NCBI GenBank assembly: GCA_951802195.1
Contig: OX637622.1
Span: forward strand, 744,001-808,000
Direction of reading: 5' to 3'
Length of the DNA stretch: 64,000 nucleotides
Source of the DNA: Tausonia pullulans
Taxonomy: Eukaryota > Basidiomycota > Tremellomycetes > Cystofilobasidiales > Mrakiaceae
Part shown: piece after piece, positions 19,836-30,476 of the stretch
How positions within the stretch are numbered: position 1 is the stretch's first letter
How the letters are laid out: each line of letters opens with the position of its first letter
The notes under the pieces: generated by a model
The model's input: the letters and a program-made list of their open reading frames with translations, nothing else
What the model was told of the DNA's origin: nothing
The model's database searches: none
Position numbers and translations under genes: made by a program

Positions 19836-21930
19836 ATGATGATCGGTTACACAAATGGCGTCATTGATGTCAGCGTTCTTGGCCTGATCATGTGAAACCG
19901 GTGAAAGGACTATCCTCGGCATAGCGGCTCGCGGGTTGAACTCCTCGACCGCGCACGGCTACCTCCCTCATCTGGAGCGATCTTCACCTTTGTGATTTGC
20001 GAGCGCATCGGACGCCGAAAATCAATTGCCTATGGTGATTCGTAATCACTTACGTTGTTTTGATTTGCTGCTGAGGTATCCCTGGAATTCAGGGACTATC
20101 TGGGTGATGATCAGTGTATCAACGGATCGATCCCGGCTGTCCTGGTGCTGCAACTGCCGCCCAATTTCTGCTTCACCAGGTGCCATCCTGCAGATCGTCC
20201 CTATGAAGGGCTTTTTCGCCTCGCTTGTTCGTGATCGTTGGACATGTCATCTCTGGACACGGCATAGGTGTGCGTCAGGCAGCCTCGCTACAGTCGCAAT
20301 CAAATTTTATATCAGGTTGACCGCGCCCCTCAAGCCCGTTACCTCGACCCCACCTGTCCTCCATGCTGAAGTTTTGTCTGCGGCCTCTCGTGGTCGTTTT
20401 GTCTGTGCTCGGCACTCTCTTCTCAACTTGGGCACTTGAATTACCTGTGACAGCGGTTGACTGAGGGATATCGCTCTTTGCCCACACACGCGCCGCTCAA
20501 AACAGACTGGATCGACTACAGCACTACGGAGGAAATGAAGACGGCTGCTGCGTCCCGCATTACAATTGCTATTCAGCATGAGGTAATAATTCCTGACATA
20601 TCCTCTCCTGTGAGTGACGAGCCACGCTCCTCGTGGTCTCCGTGTCGCAGTCCTGACTCGCTGCGCCCCCAGTCCTCGTTAACGGGTCTCCTCAGTGGCT
20701 CGACTACCACGGCCGTCTCTCCCAAAGCAACAAGATCGTCGCTCGCCTCGTTGGCCTTCCATAGAGCAACCCACCCCTCCTTTCAGCATTAAGTTGAGAA
20801 AATAGTCTTATTCCAAGCCTTGGAGATGCTGGTATTCCGCCAATCTGTTCATAGGCGCTACCAAGAGATTGCCGAATGTCGCCTTCGAGAGGATCTTCAA
20901 GGCATCAGCTTTAGAGAGCTCTTTGTTAACTATGCTCTCTTTTCTCTTCATCGGCCTCTCATCGCCTGCAGGGAGCAACTCTTCCGGAAGGTGGATCTTT
21001 TTGGATGCAGATCAGGCGCTTTATTCCAGAGCGCCTAGACTGACCGCGCTCGCCCAATCCAGCTTGAAGGCATCAATGAAATTATTTATCATGCTGGTAA
21101 GTCCCAACTCACATAAAAACATTGCATACAAGGGCTGATACTCAACTTTCCCGCTCCGTTCTGTCTATTTATTCAACTCGCTCGGTTTCTCGTCATCGCA
21201 GGCGTCCTTCCTCTCCTGCATGCTCTTCACCGTAAGCCCGTTCGCCCGTTTTTGCTCCTCTTCAACACCCCTACAAGAGAAGTCATACTAAATCATTCAA
21301 TTTTTCTTCGCCGCCTCACCCATTCCTTGGTTCCGTGGGTCTCCTCTCAGTTGATCTGTATTTGAGAAAACAAACACTCCCGCTAACGCTTCGCAATGAC
21401 AGTCATTGACTTGCTTGGACGTCGTCCGCTCCTCATTGGTTCGGTCTCATTCATGGCTAAGTGCGTGTGAGCTGAGTTTTGTTACTCCGCCACCTGAAGT
21501 ATAAGTCAATTTGCCTACGATCCTTGGATTTTTTGATGCTGTGGCCGGTGACCTCCGTCATATCAAGACCAATGGGCTCAACGCCAGCCAGCGCACGCAG
21601 CAAAGCCGCCGCCTTGCTTGCCTTTCTCTACATGGGCACTTTCACCACAGTAGCTCAGGTGACTGTTTGATTTTACGTGAATTCTGCATACCAATGTTTT
21701 TAGTGCAGCTGTAAAAGACTCAGATTGATTGTCCCGCGCCCTCTACTCGGCCTATCACAACGCCACCTCTCCGCAGCCATCCGGATTCTAACGACCAAGA
21801 TTCTCACTAAAGGTACAATTTTGTCGACCTCTTCTGACTATGTAGTCGATTTCGCCGTTATTATTTCGTACGTGATGAAATCACGTTCTTGGATGACCAA
21901 GATCGTTCAAATTATTATGTCAACCCACCG
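19836..21930 (+). pseudogene. Decayed MFS sugar transporter
   Basis: Conserved blocks of fungal MFS sugar porters appear in the right order but in different frames. MMIGYTNGVIDVSVLGL (19836) matches the first membrane segment. GAIFTFVICERIGRRKS (19974) matches the loop motif after the second. GAILQIVPM (20179) and VGHVISGHGIGV (about 20237) lie only some 45 bases apart yet in different frames. Next come PPVLHAEVLSAASRGRFV (20350), DWIDYS (20505), the IDLLGRRPLL loop signature (21405) and KGTILSTSSDYVVDFAV (about 21813). Even allowing introns, several frame changes and stops remain, and the C-terminal PETKG region is missing. In life this family moves sugars across the plasma membrane by proton symport. 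A solo gypsy LTR sits directly upstream. Another MFS stub is at 29615-30033. Confidence 0.8.
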
Positions 21931-22344
21931 CGCCACTCACTCGTACACAGAGCCAAAGCCCACCGTGCGTAGGAGATCTCTTCCCCTTTCTCCTTCCCTT
22001 TGCATCCCCCCCCCCCTCCCCCCCCAGCTCCGACACGGCTTGCCCAGCGTCGATATCGCCGACGACTAGAAAGACTGCTGCATGATTCAGCGAGCACGAT
22101 AGCAAAGAGAGTAGGAGCGCGGGCAGGGATTACAGAGAGTTCGCTCGGCGTGGAGGGAGGGGGAGAATGCGAGCACCCGAACAACGAGAACGACCCGCAA
22201 CTCACTGATGGGAACGAGTTCGCACCGAAACAAGCTCTTACAGTCGTATCGGGCCGAGTGTCGAGAGCGGCCAAAACGAGGTCCCATAAGTCCACTATGA
22301 CCATCGGCGGTAGCTTGGGCGCTTGCTTGCGTGAATTGTCGCGA
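21931..22344. other. Intergenic with a C-rich run
   Basis: Contains a 20-base run of C with one T (22006-22025). Otherwise nothing recognised. It lies between the transporter relic and the 3' end of the PIN-domain gene. Confidence 0.6.
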
Positions 22345-23668
22345 TCAATCCTCCCCTCGCCTCAAAATCCTGACCGCAGGCGTAGCGGGGGTGCTCGACG
22401 ACGGGCCAGCTGGAGGAGCATCACCCCTCCGCAAAAGGAACATCTTGGGCCCACCAGAACCAGACGTCGTCCCAGGTCGTGGCTCAGTCGGAGGTCCAAG
22501 CAGAGGGCTGCTCGATCCGCCGGGCTGTCTGCCTCCCCCCCTTCTGCTGCCGGTACCCCTGCCGCGTCCTCGAGACCGTCCCTCCTGGCGGAGACCTCCA
22601 CCATCCTCCCCGGAGAAGCTTGCTACAGGCTCGACCCAGTGAGTGAAAATGGACGCGGTCTCGGCAAGTGAGGCGACGAGAGTGCCCTCCGCGCGAAGGT
22701 GGTTGTTGAAAAGGTCGGCCTCGAGATCCTCCGTCGAGAGCGTTGTCTGAGGGTGCGGCGAGGAAATAACAAGCACAGGTCCCTGAGACCGGAAGTGAGC
22801 CACGACAGCGAGGACCTGCTGAGCCCAGCATTCGGTTTTGGCCGCGTCGTTGTGAGGCCCCTGGGACGACATGTCGACGACGATCTCGTCCGGAAGTGAG
22901 ACCCTCAGCCCGACCCAAGGCTGAGGAGGCGAACTCGCGGGCTTGGACGACAAGGCTGTCTCGAGGAACCTGGTCGCTGCTCGGACGGCCTGCGAGAGGG
23001 GCGAGCGTCCCTTCTTAAGGAGGTCAAGCGTGTGGAGGACTGATGACGCGCGTCCGTACATAAGCGGCTGTCGACAGACAGGTAGAACGGAGACCGAGAG
23101 TGGGACGGGCAGCTCGTTCTCCAGACGCACCTTCAGTCGGCACGATTATTTCTCTGTTACGTCGGGCTGTCCATCTCCGGATGGTCGGCAAAGCGTGCAC
23201 GAGAGCACTGGCGTCGAGGATAAGAGGCCCTCCTCGAGGAGGAGACGATGCTGACGCGTCTTGAGCAGCCGGGGGCTTTGTGCTGTGATCATGCCTTAGA
23301 CAGAGACAATGATATGCAAATTTCAGCCGCGCACTCGAGCTACCTGCTTTAGAGGAAAAGAGGTTACATGACAGCACTCATGCCGCGACTCACGAGCTCG
23401 AATCGTCCTCTCGCTCTCGCGATGAGCTTGTCCGGTGAGGCCTTACCGGGTCATGGTAGCCAGTCTTTCCGCTTTGGCGACGTGCGCCGAGATTGACACC
23501 ATCGAGCTCGAGCTGGAGCTTCTCCACTTGATGCGCGAGTAGGGCGGCTGCGAGCGACTTGGACGAGGAAGGTGAGCTCGAAGTCGCGGTCGATGCGGGA
23601 CGGGCGAGGGGTCGTCCCCCTTGCTGCGACCTGTCGAAGGGGGAGGCGGGGTTCGGATTGGACTTCAT
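22345..23668 (-). CDS. PIN-domain protein, putative RNA-binding nuclease
   Basis: ATG at 23666-23668 begins MKSNPNPASPFD. A Ser-rich N-terminus with a short helix (SLAAALLAHQVEKLQLELD) comes first. A PIN domain follows over two exons: GGPLILDASALVHALPTIRRW, then IIVPTE joining to VLHTLDLLKKGRSPLSQAVR through a GT-AG intron whose acceptor is near 23047. The Asp in LILDAS, the Glu in PTE and the later acidic DLEADLFNNHL fit PIN metal-binding positions. After the domain comes an Arg/Gly-rich tail (GRSRGRGRGTGSRRGGGR) typical of RNA-binding proteins. PIN proteins of this sort act as RNases or as scaffolds in RNA decay. The protein is roughly 400 residues. It is not clearly SMG5/6, and no symbol is assigned. 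Confidence 0.75.
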
Positions 23669-23916
23669 CGGAAGCCTGATAAGATACAGAGGGATGAGGA
23701 CGTTGAGAAGGAAGATGTGGAACGTTGTTGATGATGGTGGTTTGTCAGGTGTCACGCTTGCGCTCGCTTGAGACAGAACAAGGGTGGGGGCACACGCGGC
23801 AAGCCGGCTTCGCGTGGGCCGCTCTCAAAGCAAACGAGCGACGCCCAACCTCTAGCTTTTTCCACCATCTGCTCGCAAAGGGCTAAAAATCTCGCGTGAA
23901 ATGTATGCCATTTATC

Positions 23917-26141
23917 TCACTCGACACCGCTCTCGTCCGGCAAGAGTCCAAACTCGGGCCCATTGGGGATAGGAGGCGCGATCTGGAAAATCTTGGTCTG
24001 GACCTCGCGGATGATGTCTTCCTCCTCCCGACGCTTTTGTCTCAACCGCTCCTCCCGCGCATCGTTCTCGGCCTTCCGGTATGACACTACCAGCTCGCCC
24101 AACCCAAACGCGAGGTCCCGGATGCCCTGGCCCCATTTGCCCGAGATGATCTTGACCTCCGCTGGTATCTCGTCTGCGTTGGTTTCTGCTGAACTCGCCT
24201 CTTCATTGCCGTCCTCATTCTCGACGGCTGCAGCGGCTTTCTTCCGCCGGAGCGTGGTCTGCGCCCAAGCTTTGAGCGCCTCCTTCTTCTCCTGCCCCTC
24301 AGCGGCATCCGTCACCGCGTCCGCCTTGTTGCCGATGACGAGCCGAATCCTGTCCTTGAGCTTGGTCTCGGGCTCAAATAAGTCGACCTCGCGGACGAGC
24401 ATGTCGGCCTGATCGAGGAGCTCCCGGAGCGGTAGCGAAAAATCGAGTACGAGCGCTAGAATGGGAGCGCGCGAGACGGAGAGGAGGAACTGGTGACCGA
24501 GGCCCTTGTTGATGTGCGAGTTAGCGATAAGCCCCGGGTTGTCGCAGATAGTAAACGAGAGGGCAAGATCCTGGACAGCGGTGCGCGGGCGAGACGGGCG
24601 GACCTCGCTCCGGACCGGCAGGGAGGTATGCGCGTCGTACTTGAGGGTGGGCCTGATCGGCTTGGAGAATGCAAGCGCGGCCTCAGCCTGCTCGAGCCCA
24701 AAGGGAGCCGAGGGCGTAGAGATGGTCCCGTCGCCGAAGATGCGACAGCGGCCGACCTGGGGATTGAGCGTGGTGAAGGCGTACCCGGCTATCCGAGGCT
24801 TCGAGCCGGTGAGTGCCTGGAGGAGAGTGCTAGGGAGGGAGGGAGAAATGTTAGAGGGGACTCAACACTGAAGAGACGCAACAGCGACAAAACCGTGGAC
24901 TCACCTTTTGCCGGCATTGGGAGCCCCAAGGAGACCAACGTCCGCGATGAGACGCAGTTCAAGCTCGAGCTTGATGAGATCGGGCGTTTCGCCCCGCCGG
25001 GCCCAGAGGTGCTTGCCCTCTTCATTGTACCGCCCAAATACGGTGTTGCCCTCGCCGCCCTTGCCCCCTCGACAGAGCAGAACTGGCTCCTCGCCGCAGT
25101 CGTAGAGGTCGATATCGATAGGAGGAGGTGGTGGCATGGGCGTACCGTGAAGAGTTGTGTTGTACTTCTGGGCCGGAGTCATCGGCGGCACATTGTCCGG
25201 GTCCGACCGGGCGTTCGGATGGCAGACGAGCAGCCGCGAGACAACGAGAGGCTCTCTGGCATCGGGCGGGAGAAGCTCCTCTTCTGGGGTGAGCGGCCGA
25301 AAGGGTTCTCGCGAGATCTGTCGGATCATGGTCCCGGGCGGGACCTTAAGCTTTGGACAATCGCAACGCGCCTGATCAGCTTGCTTTCTCGACTCGCCAC
25401 AACTCGAACACTTCATAGACCGCCCCTTCACTCACAACGATGGCATCGCCCTTGCGACCGCCTTGGCAGTCGCCTGATCCATGCAAGCCTCGGTTACCAT
25501 TCACCACGCGCGGCACGTCAGAGAGGCTCTGGACCCGCTCGTCCACCTGGACGTAGACCGAGCCTCCCTGGCCGCCCGAGCCACCTGTCGGGGGCCCGCG
25601 ATGGTCTCTTCGCGTGGCGACCTTGCTATATATGGCGTCAGCTTGAACTCCCGGCTAAAGAGAGATGGTCAAGACAACGCACGCAAAGGCAATGGCGCCG
25701 TCGCCGCCGCGGCCGCCGCGGACGCTGATGTGGACGTAGTCGAGGAATGTCGAGTCCTGCCCGCTGCATTAGATGCAAAGGACTAGCTGGAATCTCATAG
25801 GCAGTGAGGGCTGGGTCACTCACAACTCTCCGTTTGGCGAGAACGGCGGCGCGAGTGGGGATCCTCGACTCCTCGGCGAGGGCTGTCGGGGTGGTCTCGC
25901 CGTCCTCACCGCCCTCGGAACGAACGACAGCACCTCCTGGGGTGATTCCTGGTCCAATATTAGCCGGTGACGGGTCCGAGTGCAGGGGAGAGGATGACGA
26001 GAACGAGATGGCCTGCGTCCGGGTCTTGGGCAGTTGCAAGAAAGGCTGAGAGCGCAGGGGCTCTGGTCGAGGCCAAACGGGCTCTTCCGGCAGGGGCTTT
26101 GGGGGCCGAAGGCGGCCGAGCAGACGAACAGAGGCTCGCAT
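23917..26141 (-). CDS. MTG2: Mitochondrial Obg-family GTPase (Mtg2-like)
   Basis: An Obg/CgtA-type GTPase; fungal Mtg2 acts in assembly of the large mitochondrial ribosomal subunit. The start [15 protein letters not shown] is Arg-rich without acidic residues, as expected of a mitochondrial presequence. The Obg fold follows: [17 protein letters not shown], the Gly-rich [18 protein letters not shown], and [15 protein letters not shown]. The G domain has G1 GAPNAGK, G3 DNPGL, G4 NKAD and G5 SGKWGQG. Several GT-AG introns interrupt it. The C-terminus is a charged helix ([15 protein letters not shown]). It lies tandem to and upstream of the PIN gene, 249 bp apart. The identity as an Obg GTPase is firm; the mitochondrial role rests on the presequence and family. 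Confidence 0.9.
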
Positions 26142-28262
26142 GAGAAGGACCGTGGAGAAGGAAGAGAGGAAGGAGAAGAGACTCGGGTGTCGGCGAGGTG
26201 TTGGAGACGGATGGGTAAGTGACGACGCGTCTCTACCGGCGGTGGTGGAGGTAGAGAGGGGAGGGGACGTACGTCTGTCGCTGACCCATGCGCAGGTAGG
26301 TAGCCCTTCCCTGTCTGTCTGCCTGTCTGCTCATTCTTGAGCAGCCCTTTCATGGTTTTAGGATGAACCTTCAGCTGACATAGATTTGCCTCATTTGAGA
26401 AGAGCAGTCGCTTTCGACATGTATGTCTCGAAGGCTCCCATCTGATCAATCACCGGCTACAGCCCATCGCCATCAAGTCATCCCGCAAGCGCTCCGCCTG
26501 CTCTCTGAGCGCTCTGCCCAAGGGGAATTCTTCCAGCGCGAGCGCATCTGGCTCCTTCCAGCCGTAGTGAGCCAGGCATGCATATCCGGCTTGCCTTTTT
26601 GAACAAGCCGCTCGAAGCGCACTCAATTGAAGGTGCGCCTGTTGCCACAAAAGGCGATAAACACCGCCGGAGGGATGGTAGTCCGACCGAATTCGAAGCA
26701 CTGAGGGTAGGCATTAGTCAGCTCGGTCGAGCGGAGGAAAGCTGCACGCTGGCGGTCACAGGACGAACGTAGGGCGAGATAATGACAGGCGCGTGCCACG
26801 TTCGCGGTCCTTCAGCCTCGAGTCAGGGAGTGCGTGCCATGAGAGCCCTGGTAGTACACTCGAGAGACAAAATGAATGACCGTCCAGTTCTTTCCGGTCA
26901 CAAGGTGGCTGCCGTCGAGGCTGTCGGCGTAACATCTCAGGGCAACACAGTTGGCGATTGCCCGATCAAGTCACTGGACGAATATTGTCGCCGGCATCCA
27001 AGGCCAAATACTTATTATTATTAATCGTCTTTGATGGCATTGTGAGGAAAGTCCCGATTATATAGAGCTAAAAAAAATCGAGTTGACCTTGACTATAACA
27101 TAAGAACCGAAGAAACGAGAATGACGGCGACAAGCGTGTCTATGTGTCACCATAGCCTTCCCGAGTCGAGAGTCAGGAAATGAATTAACAGACGCCAGCC
27201 GAGGGGAAATGAGAGAACATAATTTCTACGGTGGGCTCAATCTCATTTCGAGCGAACGCTGGAACTCCTCGGACGTAATTGTAGTGTGCGGTACTGGGCG
27301 CGAGCAGTCTACAGCCATTAGTCTTAGGTGACAGACAAGGTTCAGTCATGATAGGATGGACAGAGAAGGGGGAAGGGTGCCTACATTGGAAAGAAAGAGA
27401 TCGCAATAGCCCTGAAAGACTCAAGACGCAGCGTCAGAGACGACGTCATCTCGAGAAGGAGAACGCAAGTTAAGTGACGGACTTACAACGGAACAGTTAC
27501 AAGGTTTTGGAGTGACATATCGTTAGAGCATGAATGCGGCAATTCAGGAAGCCAGCTACAAGTGCATCTTGCCGGAACACGAGCTCTGTTGGAAACGGCC
27601 AACCGGCGCGCTCGCGGACATGTTCAGCCCAAGCGCATTCTCAGGTTGACATTTCCCATCTCCCTGTAAGGACTCACGGACAGGTGAATGCTGAAGAAAA
27701 TGCCGTCCATAGCGGCGGTAAACCTGAGGGGACTGTGAGATGTCAGTATGGCATGGCGCCTACGTGCGCCCCGTGCCACTGACTTCTTCCTGGAGACCAC
27801 CTTCGGCGGGTCTTCCCAACGTGAGGGCATATCCTCAGGAAAAGTAGAAACCCTCGCTACCACGCGTGGGCGCGAGCGATGACGGCTGTGCGGAAGACCT
27901 TGATATGCCGACCTTGCGGCGAGGAACAGCGGGTAAATGAGAGGATGCGTGTCGAAGGACTTAGGAGCGCTGGCATCGACTGGAAGAAGACTCGCAGAAG
28001 GTTTAAGATTGAAAGAGCAGAAGGAAAAGAGCGATAACAAACATCTCGACCCGTCGAGGTACAAGAGTAAGAAGCACCATGAAGATCGGCACGCCAGTTA
28101 CTGTAACGCTCGCAGCGGCAGAGCCCGCGGCGTCAGAGTCCATGACAACATGTATGGCACTGTACGATGTGACTGCAGATCCGCAGGGGGATGTGGCGGG
28201 CGTCTTGAGAGGGTGCAATTGAGCCAGCCTTCATGCGAGTATGAAGGCGTCGAACTTGGTGG
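26142..28262 (-). other. Unresolved stretch with coding-like fragments
   Basis: No gene could be assigned with confidence. Minus-strand pieces look exon-like: 26450-26700 (ends EQAERLRDDLMAMGCSR, preceded by a good branch point and acceptor, CTAATGCCTACCCTCAG), about 26825-26960 (NWTVIHFVSRVYYQGSHG), about 27500-27600 (PFPTELVFRQDALVAGFLN) and about 27700-28215 (VPIFMVLLTLV, RWEDPPKVVSRKKS). They do not join into one clear frame. This may be a multi-intron gene of unknown family or a decayed gene. The first 300 bp, next to 26142, should hold the MTG2 promoter. Confidence 0.3.
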
Positions 28263-28883
28263 TTAGACGACCTGGTGAGCTGGACCGGCAGAGAACGCTG
28301 CGAGGCCGTCTGTCTGATGGGGGGCTATAGCCCCCCGCCCTGGGGCTGTCCAACTAACTGGTGAGCCCGACCAAGCCAGAAGTCACAAAGCAGGATTATG
28401 TATACATCAGGGTTCTCCTGAGATGCTGATGATTGTCAGTAGGGAAGCTATGGGAGCAGAACAAGGACTAGGAGACCGAGCTCCTAATCTCTCCTCCGCC
28501 ACCCCAAGGGATACTACTATCTGCCTATTGAGAGACTCTTAAAAAGAAGCTGGCTCCCATCACAGATAGCCAGCAGCCGACCTCGACGTTTATCACTCGG
28601 GCGCGCATGTACTTCATATTTCGTGGTGGTACGTCTTGCCCATGGCCCTATGACAGGGTCACTTGTCTATGAATCCCTTGCCTTATCTTGATCTCTGCTC
28701 CATATACAGGAGCGAGTGGTGGGTGCATGGCTCTTCTTCCGACGTCTTTCCGCTCGCACGCGTCACCGTCGGCAGGGAACGCGGAATCGGATGCATCGGA
28801 TGTGCTGTCACTGATTCAACCATCTCTTATTTTATGCTGTCGGTGGACCTTACTTTCATCCCTCAACACTCATCCAGCCAGAA
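28263..28883. other. Intergenic, one GC palindrome
   Basis: Apart from the palindrome at 28319-28336, nothing is recognised. The last 200 bases are probably the leader of the small protein gene at 28884. Confidence 0.5.
28319..28336. repeat. Perfect 18-bp palindrome
   Basis: GGGGGGCTATAGCCCCCC is a perfect inverted repeat with no spacer. No reading frame or RNA gene surrounds it. It could fold as a short GC hairpin or be a dimeric binding site. Confidence 0.85.
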
Positions 28884-29182
28884 TGTCTATCTCAACAGCC
28901 AGGCCGTCGACTTTCTCCTTCGGCGTCTCCCATGCCAAGAGCCTCAACAACTTGGCCTCAACCACGGCCGGCTCGCAGGCACCAGCTCCTCCTATTGGCA
29001 CACTCATGACAGTTACCTGGGAATCCAAGTCCTACTCGTCCTCGCCGCCAAACCTCGTCTTCATCCTGGCGCCCATCTTCGTGGGAATAGTTGTCCTCTG
29101 CATCGTTGTCCGCGCGATTAACAGCTGGAGTGCGTCTCGGCAGAATATGACCCAAACTGTTACTGGTGCGTTCGCAAACTAA
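28884..29182 (+). CDS. Small single-pass membrane protein, unknown
   Basis: A 98-codon frame starting MSISTARPSTFSFG. It has a Ser/Pro-rich first half, then one strongly hydrophobic segment (NLVFILAPIFVGIVVLCIVVRAI, about residues 60-82) and a short polar tail (NSWSASRQNM). No signal cleavage site is obvious. The same frame is open further upstream to 28688, but this ATG is the first that gives a compact product. No family is recognised. Support is the hydrophobic segment and open frame only, so the call is tentative. Confidence 0.4.
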
Positions 29183-29614
29183 GCCAATGCCTGAGTGGTT
29201 ACCTTAAACAAATTCTCATAAACCTTCCTGCCTCAGTCCTCAACCAGCAGAGATCAGCAGCTGTCCAGCCATGCAACCACGTCGTCCTCAACCTGCAACG
29301 ACCGTCCGCAGTCCTGTCGAGTCCACAAGGTTCTCGGCAGAGGCACGATCTTCTCTCTCCGGCCAATCACTTTTCAGATATCCATCGAATGGAGCGGGGT
29401 GAAATTTCGGGGCTGCCCCCGAGCTACTATAGTTCGACTTGACGGAGGGAGGAAAGAGGTGCTGATAGATGGCGCGGGTTTAAGTCGAGAGCATTACGCC
29501 AGCTGATCACGCCCAGCCGGTTTGTCAACATGCCATGATCACTCGTGACAAAGAACAGTGTCGAATGAAAAATATTAGCATTTATAGTTCTTACTGAGTC
29601 CCTGCCAAGCAGTT
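29183..29614. other. Intergenic, nothing recognised
   Basis: Between the small membrane protein and the transporter stub. An AGTGGTTA string near 29194 recalls a tRNA A box, but no B box or cloverleaf follows. Confidence 0.6.
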
Positions 29615-30033
29615 TCAAATAAAGAAGACTACACGATGATCAGACAGACGAGGCTTTGATATCCTTGACATGTTCGATGCGCTGGTCCTCAAGCTTGTCC
29701 GTCTCGCTGTCGCAGTCTTGGCTGTGAATGTCGATGTTACTGGGGAGGGAAAGAGGGCGTCGACCTCCTCGAGAGACTTGCTCTTAGTCTCGGGGTAGAA
29801 GAAGTACTGAAAAGGTCGCAAGGGAGGGCAGTTAGCGCCAGCCAGTCAGCCTACGGGGAATAGATTTTTGCGCGCCTCCTTACACTCCATTCCCTGATCC
29901 ACCAGCGATCTTCACATATCCCTCTGGGTTCCCAGATCTTGTACTGGCCATAACAGGGATGAAGGGAAGGCCGAAAGCGATAAACATCCAGTAGGTGCAG
30001 CTGTCGATATTGTTGATTGCAATCAGCATCTGT
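29615..30033 (-). pseudogene. 3' stub of an MFS sugar transporter
   Basis: The minus strand encodes the end of a sugar porter in two exons. The first is MLIAINNIDSCTYWMFIAF with GLPFIPVM, the last membrane segment. The second is YFFYPETKSKSLEEVDALF, the family's PETK cytosolic tail, followed by a polar end to 29615. A normal acceptor (CCGCACAG) opens the first exon at about 30033, but no earlier exon is found before the next gene's leader. The gene therefore seems to have lost some 90% of its 5' part. It cannot simply be the missing end of the relic at 19836-21930, which lies on the other strand, though a shared origin by rearrangement is possible. Confidence 0.7.
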
Positions 30034-30476
30034 GCGGAAGGAAGCTCGGGCTCTCCACTCGCATGCTTCTAGATTTAATGGTCGATATTAAGGGATCATG
30101 CTTGTCTGCGCTTCGCAGTGAGCCTCTGCCATCCTTCTCCGCTTCATTTAGAGCGTGTCTTCCCAACCTTCTTCCTATGGGGCGAAGGCGCGCGTGGTCG
30201 TCGCCGCACGTCGCTGCGGATTGTTTCGCTCGAGAGCAACTGGCACGCTGTGTGTCGGAGTCGGAGCCTCGCGCGTCTGTCCTGTCTCGTGGGCGCTGCC
30301 TGCTCACCCCGGGACGCCTTGACCTTCTCCTGCCCCTAACGCTCAGGTTGGAAGGCCCCTCGCCGCCCACGGCCGCATGCGTGCCCTCACCCGTGGTTTC
30401 CTCTCGCAACCACAACCTTCTTCCGTCGCCAGACTGAAGGCCAGCTCGCCAGCCAGCCTTCCTCCCTCTTCCCCCC

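Noticed and set aside
24493-25728. 411-codon open frame on the plus strand
   Set aside because: It lies wholly antisense to MTG2 exons and introns, has Arg-rich GC-driven composition and no domain.
28688-28883. Longer N-terminus for the small membrane protein (start at 28688)
   Set aside because: The extension has leader-like composition and no signal peptide; the ATG at 28884 gives a compact membrane protein. The choice remains tentative.
29183-29260. tRNA-like A box (TGCCTGAGTGGTTA)
   Set aside because: No B box or acceptor-stem pairing follows at the right distance.
16000-30000. Possible secondary-metabolite or sugar-use gene cluster (lactonase, transporters)
   Set aside because: Both transporters are relics, the other neighbours are housekeeping genes, and no synthase, oxidase set or pathway regulator is present.
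30063-30476. Open plus-strand frame before the Ser-rich gene
   Set aside because: Poor start context and Arg/Leu-rich chance composition; more likely leader and promoter DNA.
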